Shown: positions 1 to 8,424, numbered from the stretch's first letter. The stretch: 64,000 nucleotides of DNA from CAZVLQ01 sp964628185 (GCA_964628185.1 CAZVLQ010000007.1:26146-90145), one strand, 5' to 3'. The notes: a model not told the origin generated them from the letters alone. Made by a program: numbers and translations.

Positions 1-696
1 AGAACAGTGCTGCCTCACGTGCACGTCAGCGGCGTACAGGCAGTCTATCAGGTTCAACCGGGAGACAACCTGTATGCCATCGCCCGGCGTTATGGCATGG
101 ATTATCGCGTGCTGGCGCGCCATAATCATATTCGCTCTCCCTATACGATTTATGTAGGGCAGCGCCTGTATCTGACCCGGACCGGACCGCCTCCAAGCTA
201 TCTGCCATTGCCAATGCATGAGCAAAAGGCGACGCCCGGGACGGCAACAAAGCGCCGCCACGCTGAAAAGGAGCGAAAAAATTTCCCCGCAGTTTCCGCC
301 GTTCACCGTCACCGGGTTGTCCGCCTGCGCTGGCCGCTACGCGGGAAAATCACCGGTATTTTTGGCAGGAAAGGCGGAAGAATTAACGACGGCATTGATA
401 TCAGCGCCAGTGAAGGAACGCCGGTACGCGCCGCCGCCGCCGGAGATGTTGTCTATGCCGATAACAGGCTCGCAGGCTACGGGAACCTGATCATCATTCG
501 CCATTCACGTGATATGTTTACCGCCTACGCACATAATCAGCGCAATCTGGTCCGCAAGGGCAGCCGTGTGAAGCAGGGAGATCTGATTGCCCGGGTTGGT
601 CATACAGGTCATTCCAGGAGGCCAAATTTGCATTTTGAGGTACGGCGCGGTCCCACGCCCGTCAACCCTCTGGCCTATCTTCCAAAAGGAAAATAA
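1..696 (+). CDS. nlpD: NlpD-like LysM/LytM murein hydrolase activator, 5' partial
   Basis: The reading frame is open to the left edge, so the N-terminus, with any signal peptide or lipobox, is missing. A LysM peptidoglycan-binding motif (YQVQPGDNLYAIARRYG and following) lies at about residues 14-57. An M23/LytM domain fills the last 115 residues and ends in VNPLAYLP, as NlpD does. The zinc ligands are degenerate: the usual HxxxD first motif reads NDGID, and the HxH motif reads NLHFEV. This is the pattern of NlpD and EnvC, which activate cell-wall amidases at the septum and do not cut murein themselves. The next gene is rpoS-like, the classic nlpD-rpoS order. A GTG at 7 is only a nominal start. 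Confidence 0.85.
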   Translation, partial: RTVLPHVHVSGVQAVYQVQPGDNLYAIARRYGMDYRVLARHNHIRSPYTIYVGQRLYLTRTGPPPSYLPLPMHEQKATPGTATKRRHAEKERKNFPAVSAVHRHRVVRLRWPLRGKITGIFGRKGGRINDGIDISASEGTPVRAAAAGDVVYADNRLAGYGNLIIIRHSRDMFTAYAHNQRNLVRKGSRVKQGDLIARVGHTGHSRRPNLHFEVRRGPTPVNPLAYLPKGK

Positions 697-821
697 TCGA
701 CTGATGTACGGCAATACGACGTCATTGGACAGCACAGGGCCAGCTGTTACAGTATGCTGATGCTTTCTCCAGATGACGCAGGATACAGAGCCACTTTCCG
801 GACAGGTATCGGGAGGATGTA

Positions 822-1667
822 GTGGGAAAACGCCATAGTGTTGACCCCATGACGCTGTATATGCGTGAAATATCACGTTACGACCTTTTGACCGCCGAAC
901 AGGAAGTTGAGCTCGCCCGCGCCATTGCCAAGGGTAGTGAAGAAGCGCGGCAGCAGATGATCAGCGCCAACCTGCGTCTGGTGGTCAAGATTGCCAGGCG
1001 TTATATGAATCGTGGCCTTCCACTTTCCGATCTCATCGAGGAGGGGAATATCGGACTGATGCGCGCGGTGGAGAAATTCGACGATGCGCATGGTTGCCGC
1101 TTTTCCACCTATGCAACCTGGTGGATCAGGCAATCGGTTGAACGGGCTATCATGAACCAGGCCAGAACGATACGGCTGCCGGTGCATATCGGTAAGGAAT
1201 ACAATGCCATGCAACGGGTTGCCAGCGCCTTGCGGGTGGAGCTGGAACGTGAGCCGACGAATGCAGAGATCGCCGGGCGCCTGGGTAAATCCCTGCAACG
1301 CATTCAGGCGCTGCAGGGTGCGAACCAGTATACGGAGAGCGCCGACGAACTGTTGCACGAGGATGGCGACTTTACCCTTTATGATGTCACCGAGGATGAA
1401 CAGGCGGACCAGCCCGGAGCTCATCTGGAAGAATCCGTTCGTTCGGATATGCTTCAATCGTGGCTTTCCCAGTTAACCGGAAAGGAACGTGAAGTCGTCA
1501 ACCTGCGTTACGGTCTCAACTCCCGGAACGATACCTGGACGCTGGAAGCGATCGGCCGGCATATGGGCGTGACCCGCGAGCGCATACGCCAGATTCAGGT
1601 TGGCGCCCTGCAGAAATTGCGCCACATTATCCAGCAGCATGACGTTCATTCCGAGGAGGTGCTGTGA
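822..1667 (+). CDS. rpoS: RNA polymerase sigma factor, RpoS type
   Basis: A sigma-70 family protein of 281 residues. It has region 1.2 at the N-terminus (DPMTLYMREI), region 2 with NLRLVVKIARRY, DLIEEGNIGL and FSTYATWWIRQSVERAI, region 3, and a region 4.2 helix-turn-helix (TLEAIGRHMGVTRERIRQIQ). The wording of region 2 and the nlpD-rpoS-apt context favour RpoS over RpoH or RpoD. It is shorter than the enteric protein (about 330 residues) because it begins almost at region 1.2. The start is GTG, preceded by GGGAGG. It would direct RNA polymerase to stationary-phase or stress promoters. The stop overlaps the apt start, so the two are probably translationally coupled. Confidence 0.88.
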   Translation: MGKRHSVDPMTLYMREISRYDLLTAEQEVELARAIAKGSEEARQQMISANLRLVVKIARRYMNRGLPLSDLIEEGNIGLMRAVEKFDDAHGCRFSTYATWWIRQSVERAIMNQARTIRLPVHIGKEYNAMQRVASALRVELEREPTNAEIAGRLGKSLQRIQALQGANQYTESADELLHEDGDFTLYDVTEDEQADQPGAHLEESVRSDMLQSWLSQLTGKEREVVNLRYGLNSRNDTWTLEAIGRHMGVTRERIRQIQVGALQKLRHIIQQHDVHSEEVL

Positions 1668-2194
1668 ATCCGACCACGGCGATAAATTTGAGGGATTATA
1701 TCCGGGATGTTCCCGATTTTCCCAAACCGGGCATCGTATTCAAGGATATCACGCCGCTGCTTGCGGATGGAGACGCCTTTGCCGCGGCGGTTTCCGCCCT
1801 GGCCTGCCACGTGCCCCCGGATGCGGATGCTATCGTGGGTATTGAATCACGCGGGTTTATCTTTGGCGCCGCGCTGGCCCAGCAGACAGGGCTGGGGCTG
1901 ATCCCCGTGCGAAAGCCTGGCAAGCTTCCCGCGGGCGTGCACGGTATTGACTATGAGCTTGAATACGGCATGGACAGACTTGAAATTCATCGCGATGCGC
2001 TGAATCCCGGCCACAAGGCGGTGATTGTGGATGATTTACTGGCTACGGGGGGGACGATGAGGGCTACGGTCGACCTTGTGCGAAAACTGGGCGCCGAGGT
2101 TGCAGCCTGTCTTTTTGTCATTGAGCTACCGTTTCTTGGTGGACAAAAATTGCTGCGGGATGTAAAGATTAACAGCCTGATTTCCTACGAATAA
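1664..2194 (+). CDS. apt: Adenine phosphoribosyltransferase
   Basis: 176 residues, the normal size for Apt, which converts adenine and PRPP to AMP in purine salvage. The PRPP-binding motif VIVDDLLATGGTM is intact at about residues 121-133, and the N-terminal DYIRDVPDFPKPGIVFKDI block is typical of the family. The start is a GTG whose last bases form part of the upstream stop codon (GTGA), so it overlaps the sigma factor gene by four bases. The gene is followed by a hairpin and a tRNA gene. Confidence 0.93.
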   Translation: MNPTTAINLRDYIRDVPDFPKPGIVFKDITPLLADGDAFAAAVSALACHVPPDADAIVGIESRGFIFGAALAQQTGLGLIPVRKPGKLPAGVHGIDYELEYGMDRLEIHRDALNPGHKAVIVDDLLATGGTMRATVDLVRKLGAEVAACLFVIELPFLGGQKLLRDVKINSLISYE

Positions 2195-2248
2195 CGGAAG
2201 TTCCGAGGATGCATGGAAACCCCGATACCGTTATCATGCATGCGCATA

Positions 2249-2276
2249 ACCCGGTTGATTCATAAATCGACCGGGT
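2249..2276 (+). other. Hairpin between apt and tRNA-Arg
   Basis: An 11-bp stem with one G-T wobble (ACCCGGTTGAT / ATCGACCGGGT) and a six-base loop. It has no T-tract behind it, so it is not a classical intrinsic terminator. It sits five bases before the tRNA and may separate apt from the tRNA transcript or take part in 5' processing. Confidence 0.5.
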
Positions 2277-2281
2277 CAGAG

Positions 2282-2358
2282 GCCCTCGTAGCTCAGATGG
2301 ATAGAGCGGCTGCCTCCTAAGCAGCAGGCCACAGGTTCGACTCCTGTCGAGGGCACCA
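2282..2358 (+). tRNA. tRNA-Arg, anticodon CCT
   Basis: A complete cloverleaf of 77 nt with encoded CCA. The acceptor stem is GCCCTCG/CGAGGGC, followed by A and CCA. The D arm is GCTC..GAGC. The anticodon stem GCTGC/GCAGC encloses loop CTCCTAA, giving anticodon CCT (reads AGG). The T arm is ACAGG-TTCGACT-CCTGT. It lies alone between apt and gyrA. Confidence 0.97.
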
Positions 2359-2385
2359 GAACATGTTTGACGCAGTTATCGCCTG

Positions 2386-2408
2386 CCTGTGCGTTGCACG
2401 CAGTCAGG
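2386..2408 (+). repeat. Small hairpin motif, copy 1
   Basis: CCTG-TGCGT, a TGC loop, then ACGCA-GT-CAGG. The arms pair except for a two-base GT bulge. An almost identical hairpin with the same bulge lies behind ssb at 36878-36905. It sits between the tRNA and gyrA, within the 120-bp gyrA leader. No T-tract follows. Confidence 0.45.
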
Positions 2409-2478
2409 GACAAATCGGGAGTAAGCCGGGCAGTCAGGCCGGATTAAACGGAATTTTGGACTGAAGGACACGCAATAT

Positions 2479-4953
2479 ATGGATCAGTTGAATACAGCCA
2501 TACCGGTTCAGATCGAGGAGGAGATGCGCCGGTCTTACCTTGATTACGCCATGAGCGTGATTATCGGTCGGGCGCTTCCCGATGCCCGTGACGGCCTCAA
2601 GCCCGTTCATCGTCGCATTCTTTTCGCCATGCAGGAACTGGGCTGCACCTTTGACAAGCCTTACAAGAAATCAGCCCGCGTCGTCGGCGATGTGATCGGC
2701 AAATATCACCCGCATGGCGATACGGCCGTGTATGACGCGCTCGTACGCATGGCTCAGGAATGGAGCATGCGCCATGTGTTGATTGACGGTCAGGGCAATT
2801 TCGGTTCCGTGGATGGCGATTCTCCGGCCGCCATGCGTTATACCGAGGCGCGCATGAGCCGCCTGGCCGGCGAACTGATGGCGGATATCGACAAGGATAC
2901 GGTTGATTTCGCGCCGAACTACGATGATTCGCTGCGGGAACCGAAAGTGCTGCCGGCGCGTTTTCCGAACCTGCTCGTGAACGGCTCCCAGGGCATTGCC
3001 GTGGGTATGGCCACCAATATCCCGCCGCATAATCTTGGCGAGACGATCAACGCCACGATCACCCTGATACGCACGCCCGATATCAGCGATGAAGACCTGA
3101 TGGCCGTTATGCCGGGGCCGGATTTTCCCACCGGCGGCTTTATTTATGGCCGCAAGGGCATGCGTAATGCTTTTCTGACCGGGCGCGGCTCGGTCACGAT
3201 GCGCGCCCGTGCCATCGTGGAAATTCATTCGCGCAGCAAACGGGAATCGATCATCGTGACCGAATTACCCTACCAGGTGAACAAGGCGGTTCTGATTGAG
3301 AACATCGCCGCCCTGGTGCGCGACAGAAAAATCGAGGGTATTTCCGATCTGCGCGACGAGTCGGATCGCGACGGCCTGCGTATCGCTATCGAACTGAAGA
3401 AGAATGAGATTCCGGAAGTGGTGCTGAACAATCTGTACAAGCACACGCAATTGCAATGCAATTTCGGCTGCAACGTTCTGGCGCTTCTGGATGGCCGGCC
3501 GAAGTTATGCGGCGTGCGCGAGCTGCTCAATCACTTTATTGATCACCGCCGCCAGGTGGTCACACGGCGCTGTCTGTTTGAGCTGGCCAAAGCCGAGGCC
3601 CGCGCCCATATCCTGGAAGGCCTGCTGATCGCGCTTGATCATATCGATGAGGTGATCCGCCTGATCCGGGCGAGCCGGACCGCCGACGAGGCGAAAGACG
3701 GGCTAATAAGCCGTTTCGGGCTAAGCGAGAAACAGGCCAGGGCCATTCTGGAGATGCGTCTGCAGCGGCTGACCGGACTGGAACGCGACAAAATCAAGGC
3801 GGAGTATGACGAGGTGCAGGCCACCATTGCCCGTCTGAAAGCCATTCTGGCCGATGAGAAGCTGTTGATGAATATTATCGTGGAAGAACTGGAGGCCGTC
3901 CGTGATAGATATGCCGACCCCCGGCGTACTGAAATCATGGATGAAACGGCTGAGCTTTCCATCGAGGACCTGATCACCGAGGAAGATATGGTGGTGACCA
4001 TTTCCAATGAAGGTTATATCAAGCGCAATCCCGTTTCCCTGTACCGGGCGCAGCGCCGGGGCGGCAAGGGCAAGACGGCCATGACGACCAAGGAAGCGGA
4101 TTTCGTGGCCCAGCTGATGGTGGCTTCCACGCATGATTATCTGCTGTTTTTCTCAAACCGGGGCCGGGTTTTCCGCAAGAAGGTGTATGAGGTGCCGCAG
4201 GCCGGGCGCGCGGCGCGTGGCAAGGCGCTGGTAAATCTGCTACCGGTGGAAAAGGGTGAGCGCGTTTCCGCCACGCTGGCCATCCGCGAGTTTGATGATG
4301 CGCATTATATCGTCATGGCCACGAAGAACGGCATGGTGAAGAAGACAAGCCTGGCGGATTACAGGCATATCCGGGCCAACGGCATTATCGCCATCAAGCT
4401 GGATGCGGATGATGATCTGATCGGCGTGCGCGTGTCGAACGGTGAGCAGGAAATCATGTTGTCTTCCAGCGGTGGCAAGGCCATCCGCTTCGCCGAAACC
4501 GACGTACGTCCGATGGGACGCGCCACCCGTGGCGTCACCGGCATGCGTCAATCCCGGGGATACCATGTGATCGCCATGACCCTGGTGGCGGAACGCGCCA
4601 GCCTGCTGGCCGTCAGTGAAAACGGCTTTGGCAAGCGCACCTCGCTTGAGGAATACCACCGGCAGGGGCGCGGCGGTCAGGGCGTGTTTACCCTCAAGAC
4701 CGGCGGCCGGAATGGTGCCATGGTGGCGGCCTTGCAGGTGGTGGACGAGGATCAGGTGATGATGATGACCGATTCCGGGCGGCTGGTTCGCATTCGCATG
4801 CGGGATGTATCCGTCATCGGTCGCAACACCCAGGGCGTCAAGCTCATTGATTGCGCCTCGGATGAGCGTGTGATCGGTGCCGTGCGCGTGGCCGAACAGC
4901 AGGAGGACGAGGCCGAAGCGGCAGCGGATATCTCCGGGGATAATGGTGATTGA
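2479..4953 (+). CDS. gyrA: DNA gyrase subunit A
   Basis: 824 residues. GyrA breaks and rejoins the DNA gate segment in the A2B2 gyrase complex, which introduces negative supercoils. The breakage domain has the catalytic tyrosine at residue 121 (AAMRYTEARM). The quinolone-target loop GKYHPHGDTAVYDALVRMA has Thr at 82 and Asp at 86, the equivalents of E. coli Ser83 and Asp87; Thr is the normal residue in many species. The C-terminal pinwheel carries the GyrA box QRRGGKGK, which separates it from ParC. The tail is acidic but shorter than in E. coli. GAAGGA precedes the ATG by ten bases. The end overlaps the serS start by 11 bases. Confidence 0.97.
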   Translation: MDQLNTAIPVQIEEEMRRSYLDYAMSVIIGRALPDARDGLKPVHRRILFAMQELGCTFDKPYKKSARVVGDVIGKYHPHGDTAVYDALVRMAQEWSMRHVLIDGQGNFGSVDGDSPAAMRYTEARMSRLAGELMADIDKDTVDFAPNYDDSLREPKVLPARFPNLLVNGSQGIAVGMATNIPPHNLGETINATITLIRTPDISDEDLMAVMPGPDFPTGGFIYGRKGMRNAFLTGRGSVTMRARAIVEIHSRSKRESIIVTELPYQVNKAVLIENIAALVRDRKIEGISDLRDESDRDGLRIAIELKKNEIPEVVLNNLYKHTQLQCNFGCNVLALLDGRPKLCGVRELLNHFIDHRRQVVTRRCLFELAKAEARAHILEGLLIALDHIDEVIRLIRASRTADEAKDGLISRFGLSEKQARAILEMRLQRLTGLERDKIKAEYDEVQATIARLKAILADEKLLMNIIVEELEAVRDRYADPRRTEIMDETAELSIEDLITEEDMVVTISNEGYIKRNPVSLYRAQRRGGKGKTAMTTKEADFVAQLMVASTHDYLLFFSNRGRVFRKKVYEVPQAGRAARGKALVNLLPVEKGERVSATLAIREFDDAHYIVMATKNGMVKKTSLADYRHIRANGIIAIKLDADDDLIGVRVSNGEQEIMLSSSGGKAIRFAETDVRPMGRATRGVTGMRQSRGYHVIAMTLVAERASLLAVSENGFGKRTSLEEYHRQGRGGQGVFTLKTGGRNGAMVAALQVVDEDQVMMMTDSGRLVRIRMRDVSVIGRNTQGVKLIDCASDERVIGAVRVAEQQEDEAEAAADISGDNGD

Positions 4954-6226
4954 CCGCAGGGTATTCCGCCGGCAGTTCGATGAAACGGGCGTCGCGCTGC
5001 GGCGGCGGGGCATGGACGTGGTGGCGCCGGCTTCCGCCTGGATGCGGGCGCGGGCGCTGGATATTCGCCAGCGCGAACTTAAAACCGAACTGGAGGTGCT
5101 GCAGGCAGAGCGGAACCGTGCCTCCAGGCTGATCGGCCGGAAAAAGTCGCAGGGGGAGGATGCCACTGAAGAACTGGCGCGGATGAGCGAGATGGCCGGG
5201 CGCATCCGGGATTTTGAATCCGGGGCCAGAAAGGCCGAGGAAGCATTCATTGCCGCATTACTGGAGATTCCCAATCTTCCGCTCGATTCCGTGCCGGACG
5301 GAAACGATGAAACGGATAATGTGGAACTGCGCCGCCGGGGCGATGCACGGCAGGATGATGTTCCGCCGCACTGGGACATTGGGACACAACTGGGGATCCT
5401 GGATTTCGAAGCCGGCGCCAGGCTTGCGGGAAGCCGTTTTACCGTGTTGCGAGGCATGGGCGCCAGGCTTGAACGCGCCCTGATACAGTTCATGCTGGAT
5501 TTGCATGTAGATACGCATGGCTATGAGGAGGTATGGACCCCGGCCATTGTGAACCGCAAGGCCATGACCGGTACGGGCCAGTTGCCCAAGTTTGCCGATG
5601 ATCTGTACAAACTGGAGGGCGAGGATGCCTTTCTGATTCCAACGGCTGAAGTGTCGGTCACTAATCTTTATCAGGGCCTGATTCTGGATTCCGAAACGCT
5701 GCCGATTCGTCATTGTGCCTATACGCCGTGTTTTCGCCGTGAGGCCGGCTCGGCCGGCAAGGATGTGCGCGGAATGATCAGGCAGCACCAGTTTGACAAG
5801 GTGGAGCTGGTGCACCTGGTGCAGCCTGCCAGGGCCCTGGAACAGCTTGAGGAATTGACGGCTCACGCCGAGGCTGTATTGCAGATGCTGGAACTGCCCT
5901 ACCGGGTGGTGGAACTCTGTGCCGGCGATCTGGGATTCTCTGCTCAGAAAACCTATGATCTTGAAGTCTGGCTGCCAGGTCAGAAAACGTACCGGGAAAT
6001 TTCCTCCTGTTCATCATTCGGTCAGTTTCAGGGCCGCCGCGCCGGCATCCGCTTCCGCCATGCGCAGGGCAAACCCGAACCCGTGGCCACAATCAACGGC
6101 TCCGGCCTGGCCATCGGGCGTTGCCTGGTGGCAATTCTGGAGAATGGCTGGCGGGAGGATGGCGCGGTGATCATCCCGGAGGCGCTTCAGCCCTATATGG
6201 GAGGCGCCCGGCAGATCACTGCCTGA
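4943..6226 (+). CDS. serS: Seryl-tRNA synthetase
   Basis: A class II aminoacyl-tRNA synthetase of 427 residues that charges tRNA-Ser. The N-terminal region (to about 110) is the long coiled-coil arm that binds the tRNA variable arm. The catalytic part contains FLIPTAEVSVTN, the motif 2 region CAYTPCFRREAGSAGKDVRG and the motif 3 segment INGSGLAIGR. The start chosen is ATG at 4943 (MVIDRRVFRRQFD), since SerRS proteins begin close to the first coiled-coil helix. An in-frame ATG at 4877 would add 22 unrelated residues read from inside gyrA. The ribosome-binding site is poor, so translation is probably coupled to gyrA. Confidence 0.95.
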   Translation: MVIDRRVFRRQFDETGVALRRRGMDVVAPASAWMRARALDIRQRELKTELEVLQAERNRASRLIGRKKSQGEDATEELARMSEMAGRIRDFESGARKAEEAFIAALLEIPNLPLDSVPDGNDETDNVELRRRGDARQDDVPPHWDIGTQLGILDFEAGARLAGSRFTVLRGMGARLERALIQFMLDLHVDTHGYEEVWTPAIVNRKAMTGTGQLPKFADDLYKLEGEDAFLIPTAEVSVTNLYQGLILDSETLPIRHCAYTPCFRREAGSAGKDVRGMIRQHQFDKVELVHLVQPARALEQLEELTAHAEAVLQMLELPYRVVELCAGDLGFSAQKTYDLEVWLPGQKTYREISSCSSFGQFQGRRAGIRFRHAQGKPEPVATINGSGLAIGRCLVAILENGWREDGAVIIPEALQPYMGGARQITA

Positions 6227-6305
6227 CTCCGGCGGTTTTTTCGTGTTTTCCGGGCCATCATGGTGAATCACCGGTTCCGGTTTTTGTTGAATTTAATTCC
6301 AAAAT

Positions 6306-6321
6306 TGTGATATAGATCACA
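6306..6321 (+). promoter_or_regulatory. CRP/FNR-family binding site with possible class II promoter
   Basis: TGTGA-TATAGA-TCACA is a perfect match to the CRP half-site consensus with the standard 6-bp spacer. CACAAT at 6344-6349 could be the -10 element. That would place transcription start near 6356 and the centre of the site near -42, the usual class II activator position. The 42-codon ORF begins 55 bp downstream. The palindrome is seen directly; regulator identity and promoter are inferred. Confidence 0.65.
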
Positions 6322-6376
6322 TTATTGATATGCCGTAAGCCCTCACAATTGCACCATAAACAGCAGGAGGTGCAAT

Positions 6377-6505
6377 ATGACAAGGGCAGGTACGGACATG
6401 GTCATGAATAACGGGTATGCGAACAATGTATCCGCCAACCTGACGTATCTCTTCTCAATTTCAGGCGGCCTGCTGCTCCTGATGCTGGTCATCATCACGC
6501 GTTGA
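6377..6505 (+). CDS. 42-residue predicted single-span membrane peptide
   Basis: ATG at 6377 is preceded by a full AGGAGG at 6365-6370 with six bases between, an ideal initiation site. The product has a polar N-terminal half with Met and Asn (MVMNNGYANN) and then one hydrophobic segment from about residue 23 to 41 (YLFSISGGLLLLMLVIIT) ending in Arg and the stop. I do not recognise the family. It stands alone, with the CRP-type site upstream and a hairpin downstream facing the convergent CBS gene. Small membrane peptides of this sort often tune a transporter or respiratory complex, but no partner is visible here. Confidence 0.6.
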   Translation: MTRAGTDMVMNNGYANNVSANLTYLFSISGGLLLLMLVIITR

Positions 6506-6582
6506 GAAAGGCTGGCCGACCTTTTACACGCAAATCATTTCCGGAATCATTCCAGACGGGTCAAAACAGGACAAATTGGGCG

Positions 6583-6602
6583 CAGGCGGGATAACCCGCC
6601 TG
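6583..6602. terminator. Hairpin between convergent genes, possible bidirectional terminator
   Basis: A perfect 8-bp stem CAGGCGGG-ATAA-CCCGCCTG lies between the small ORF on the plus strand and the CBS gene on the minus strand. Neither side has a strong T-tract, so intrinsic termination would be inefficient. The position between convergent genes supports a terminator role. Confidence 0.45.
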
Positions 6603-6649
6603 TTCCGGAGCTTGTGTTCAATCCGGCCGGTTTTCCGGTGGTTATCAGT

Positions 6650-7090
6650 TCAAAGAGTGAAAAACAGCCCCTGATTGATATCACTGATACTGACAACTCC
6701 GAGCAGCTTTCCATCCTCGGCTACGGGAATATGACGAAGGTTTTTCAGTCCCATATAGGAGGCTGCTTTCAGGATGGGGTCATCGGGTGATACCGTGAAC
6801 GGATTCGGCGTCATCACCTCTTTCACCTTCATTTGCATAACCTGCGGATAACCATCCTCCATCTCGACAAAATCGCGGCTGTGTACATTGTCATGAATAT
6901 AATCCCCATAGTTTGGATACAGGGGCAACAATATGTCACGCAGGGTGACGACGCCGAGCAGGAACTGATCGTCATCCACCACCGGAACGGCGCCGCAGTG
7001 CCGGCGGATCATCCTGGTCACCGCCGTGCGCAGGACATCCTCTTTTTTCGCGGTCATGATCCCCGTCGTCATTACATCACGTACAAGCAT
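6650..7090 (-). CDS. Tandem CBS-domain protein
   Basis: 146 residues made almost wholly of two CBS domains. The first is around VRDVMTTGIM...LGVVTLRDILLPL, the second around VKEVMTPNPFTVSPDDPI...LGVVSISDINQG. CBS pairs bind adenosyl ligands such as AMP, ATP or SAM and act as energy or redox sensors. No fused catalytic domain is present, so the protein probably acts on a partner. The start at 7090 (MLVRDVMT) has AAGGAG at good spacing; a longer frame reading to 7159 lacks a site. It lies 90 bp downstream of the AmmeMemoRadiSam radical SAM gene on the same strand and could be its last cotranscribed member. Confidence 0.85.
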   Translation of the reverse strand: MLVRDVMTTGIMTAKKEDVLRTAVTRMIRRHCGAVPVVDDDQFLLGVVTLRDILLPLYPNYGDYIHDNVHSRDFVEMEDGYPQVMQMKVKEVMTPNPFTVSPDDPILKAASYMGLKNLRHIPVAEDGKLLGVVSISDINQGLFFTL

Positions 7091-7180
7091 GGGCTTCTCC
7101 TTTATCAGTTGGCGTTTCCGCGACAGATCATGCTCATCGCCCGCACAAACGGGCAGCATTCAGATTAATGACGGAAGCGC

Positions 7181-8257
7181 TCAGGCATGCATCCTAACGG
7201 GAATGCGGCGATTGCCAAAGGCTCCGGTAAACCGGGTGAATTCCCCGGAAATTTCTGCACCGCATGACGGGCAGCGGCCATCATCCGTCAACCGGTAATC
7301 CAGAATCCGGTACCAGTCGCGTACAATCAGTTCGGCCTTACATGCCGGGCAGAAGGTCGTGCCACCGTCAATGTCATGCACATTGCCCGTGTAAACATAA
7401 TGCAGGCCGGTATCAAGCGCGATCCGGCGGGCACGGGACAGGGTGGTGGAAGGGGTGTGCGCGATGTCCCTCATCTTCCAGTCCGGATGAAAAGCGGAGA
7501 AGTGCAGGGGTACATCCGCACCCAGGTGTTTCATTATCCAGTCACATTCATGGTGCAGTTCATCATCCGAATCGTTCTTTCCGGGTATCAGCAGCGTTGT
7601 AATTTCCGTCCATACGCCTGTTTCATGCACGAGATATTCCAGCGTATCCAGCACGGGCCGGAGTTGCCCGGCGCACAGTTTGCGGTAGAAATCTTCCGTA
7701 AACGCTTTCAGATCCACATTGGCGGCATCCATATGGCTGAAAAATTCACGCCTGGCTTCGGGATGGACAAAACCCGCCGTGACCGCCACGGTTTTAATAC
7801 CGGTCGCATGGCAGGCCCTGGCCGTATCCACTGCATATTCGAGGAAAATCACCGGATCATTGTAGGTGAAGGAAACGCTGGCGCAGCCGAGCTCAGCCGC
7901 GGTTCTGGCAATGGCATTCGGCGACGCCTCATCGCACAGGCGATCAAACTCGCGTGATTTGGAAATATCCCAGTTCTGGCAGAACTTGCAGGCCAGGTTG
8001 CAACCTGCCGTACCGAATGAGAAAACGCTGGAGCCGGGGAGAAAGTGGTTCAGCGGTTTTTTTTCGATGGGGTCAACGCAGAAACCGGAGGAGCGGCCAT
8101 AGGTGGTGAGTACGATCTGCTCCCCCTCGCGCTTGCGCACAAAGCACAGACCACGCTGGCCGTCATGCAGCCTGCAATCGCGCGGGCAGACATCGCACTG
8201 AATACGCCCGTCCTCCAGTTTGTGCCAGTAACGGCCGGGAAAGTGTGCATTCGGCAT
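7181..8257 (-). CDS. AmmeMemoRadiSam system radical SAM enzyme
   Basis: 358 residues. The radical SAM motif CxxxCxxC is at Cys86, Cys90 and Cys93 (GCNLACKFCQNWD) and would hold a 4Fe-4S cluster that cleaves S-adenosylmethionine. An N-terminal cysteine group (Cys21, 24, 28, 38) precedes it, and a C-terminal zinc-ribbon-like CPAC...CPSC pair follows. The architecture matches the radical SAM member of the conserved AMMECR1-MEMO-radical SAM trio, whose other two genes lie directly upstream. The reaction catalysed by the trio is unknown to me. The frame starts with ATG; the ribosome-binding site is weak. The gap to the AMMECR1 gene is 167 bp. Confidence 0.92.
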   Translation of the reverse strand: MPNAHFPGRYWHKLEDGRIQCDVCPRDCRLHDGQRGLCFVRKREGEQIVLTTYGRSSGFCVDPIEKKPLNHFLPGSSVFSFGTAGCNLACKFCQNWDISKSREFDRLCDEASPNAIARTAAELGCASVSFTYNDPVIFLEYAVDTARACHATGIKTVAVTAGFVHPEARREFFSHMDAANVDLKAFTEDFYRKLCAGQLRPVLDTLEYLVHETGVWTEITTLLIPGKNDSDDELHHECDWIMKHLGADVPLHFSAFHPDWKMRDIAHTPSTTLSRARRIALDTGLHYVYTGNVHDIDGGTTFCPACKAELIVRDWYRILDYRLTDDGRCPSCGAEISGEFTRFTGAFGNRRIPVRMHA

Positions 8258-8309
8258 CGTACTACCGCCAATCCGGCAAGGCTGGAATCAGACGGGAAAA
8301 GACCGAACC

Positions 8310-8340
8310 GCGAATATACGCGAATATACGCGAATATAAG
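8310..8340. repeat. Three tandem 10-bp repeats
   Basis: Three consecutive copies of CGAATATACG (the last ends AAG) between the AMMECR1 and radical SAM genes. It is AT-rich against its surroundings and lies in the leader of the radical SAM gene. Confidence 0.75.
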
Positions 8341-8424
8341 AAGGGGCAAAAAAGTGAAATTGTATCCATCATCTGCATCCATTCGCGATTCGCAGGGTTG
8401 TTCGGATAACCCATGCTTCCGCGC

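Noticed and set aside
822..1667. Calling the sigma factor RpoH
   Set aside because: Length is similar to RpoH, but region 2 wording (DLIEEGNIGL, FSTYATWWIRQ) and the nlpD neighbour are of RpoS type.
4877..4942. Upstream in-frame ATG for serS
   Set aside because: The 22 extra residues are out-of-frame gyrA code and resemble no SerRS N-terminus.
4240..5493. 417-codon minus-strand open frame across the gyrA-serS junction
   Set aside because: It is antisense to two certain genes, is rich in Ser/Arg/Pro as expected for a shadow of GC-rich coding DNA, and resembles no family.
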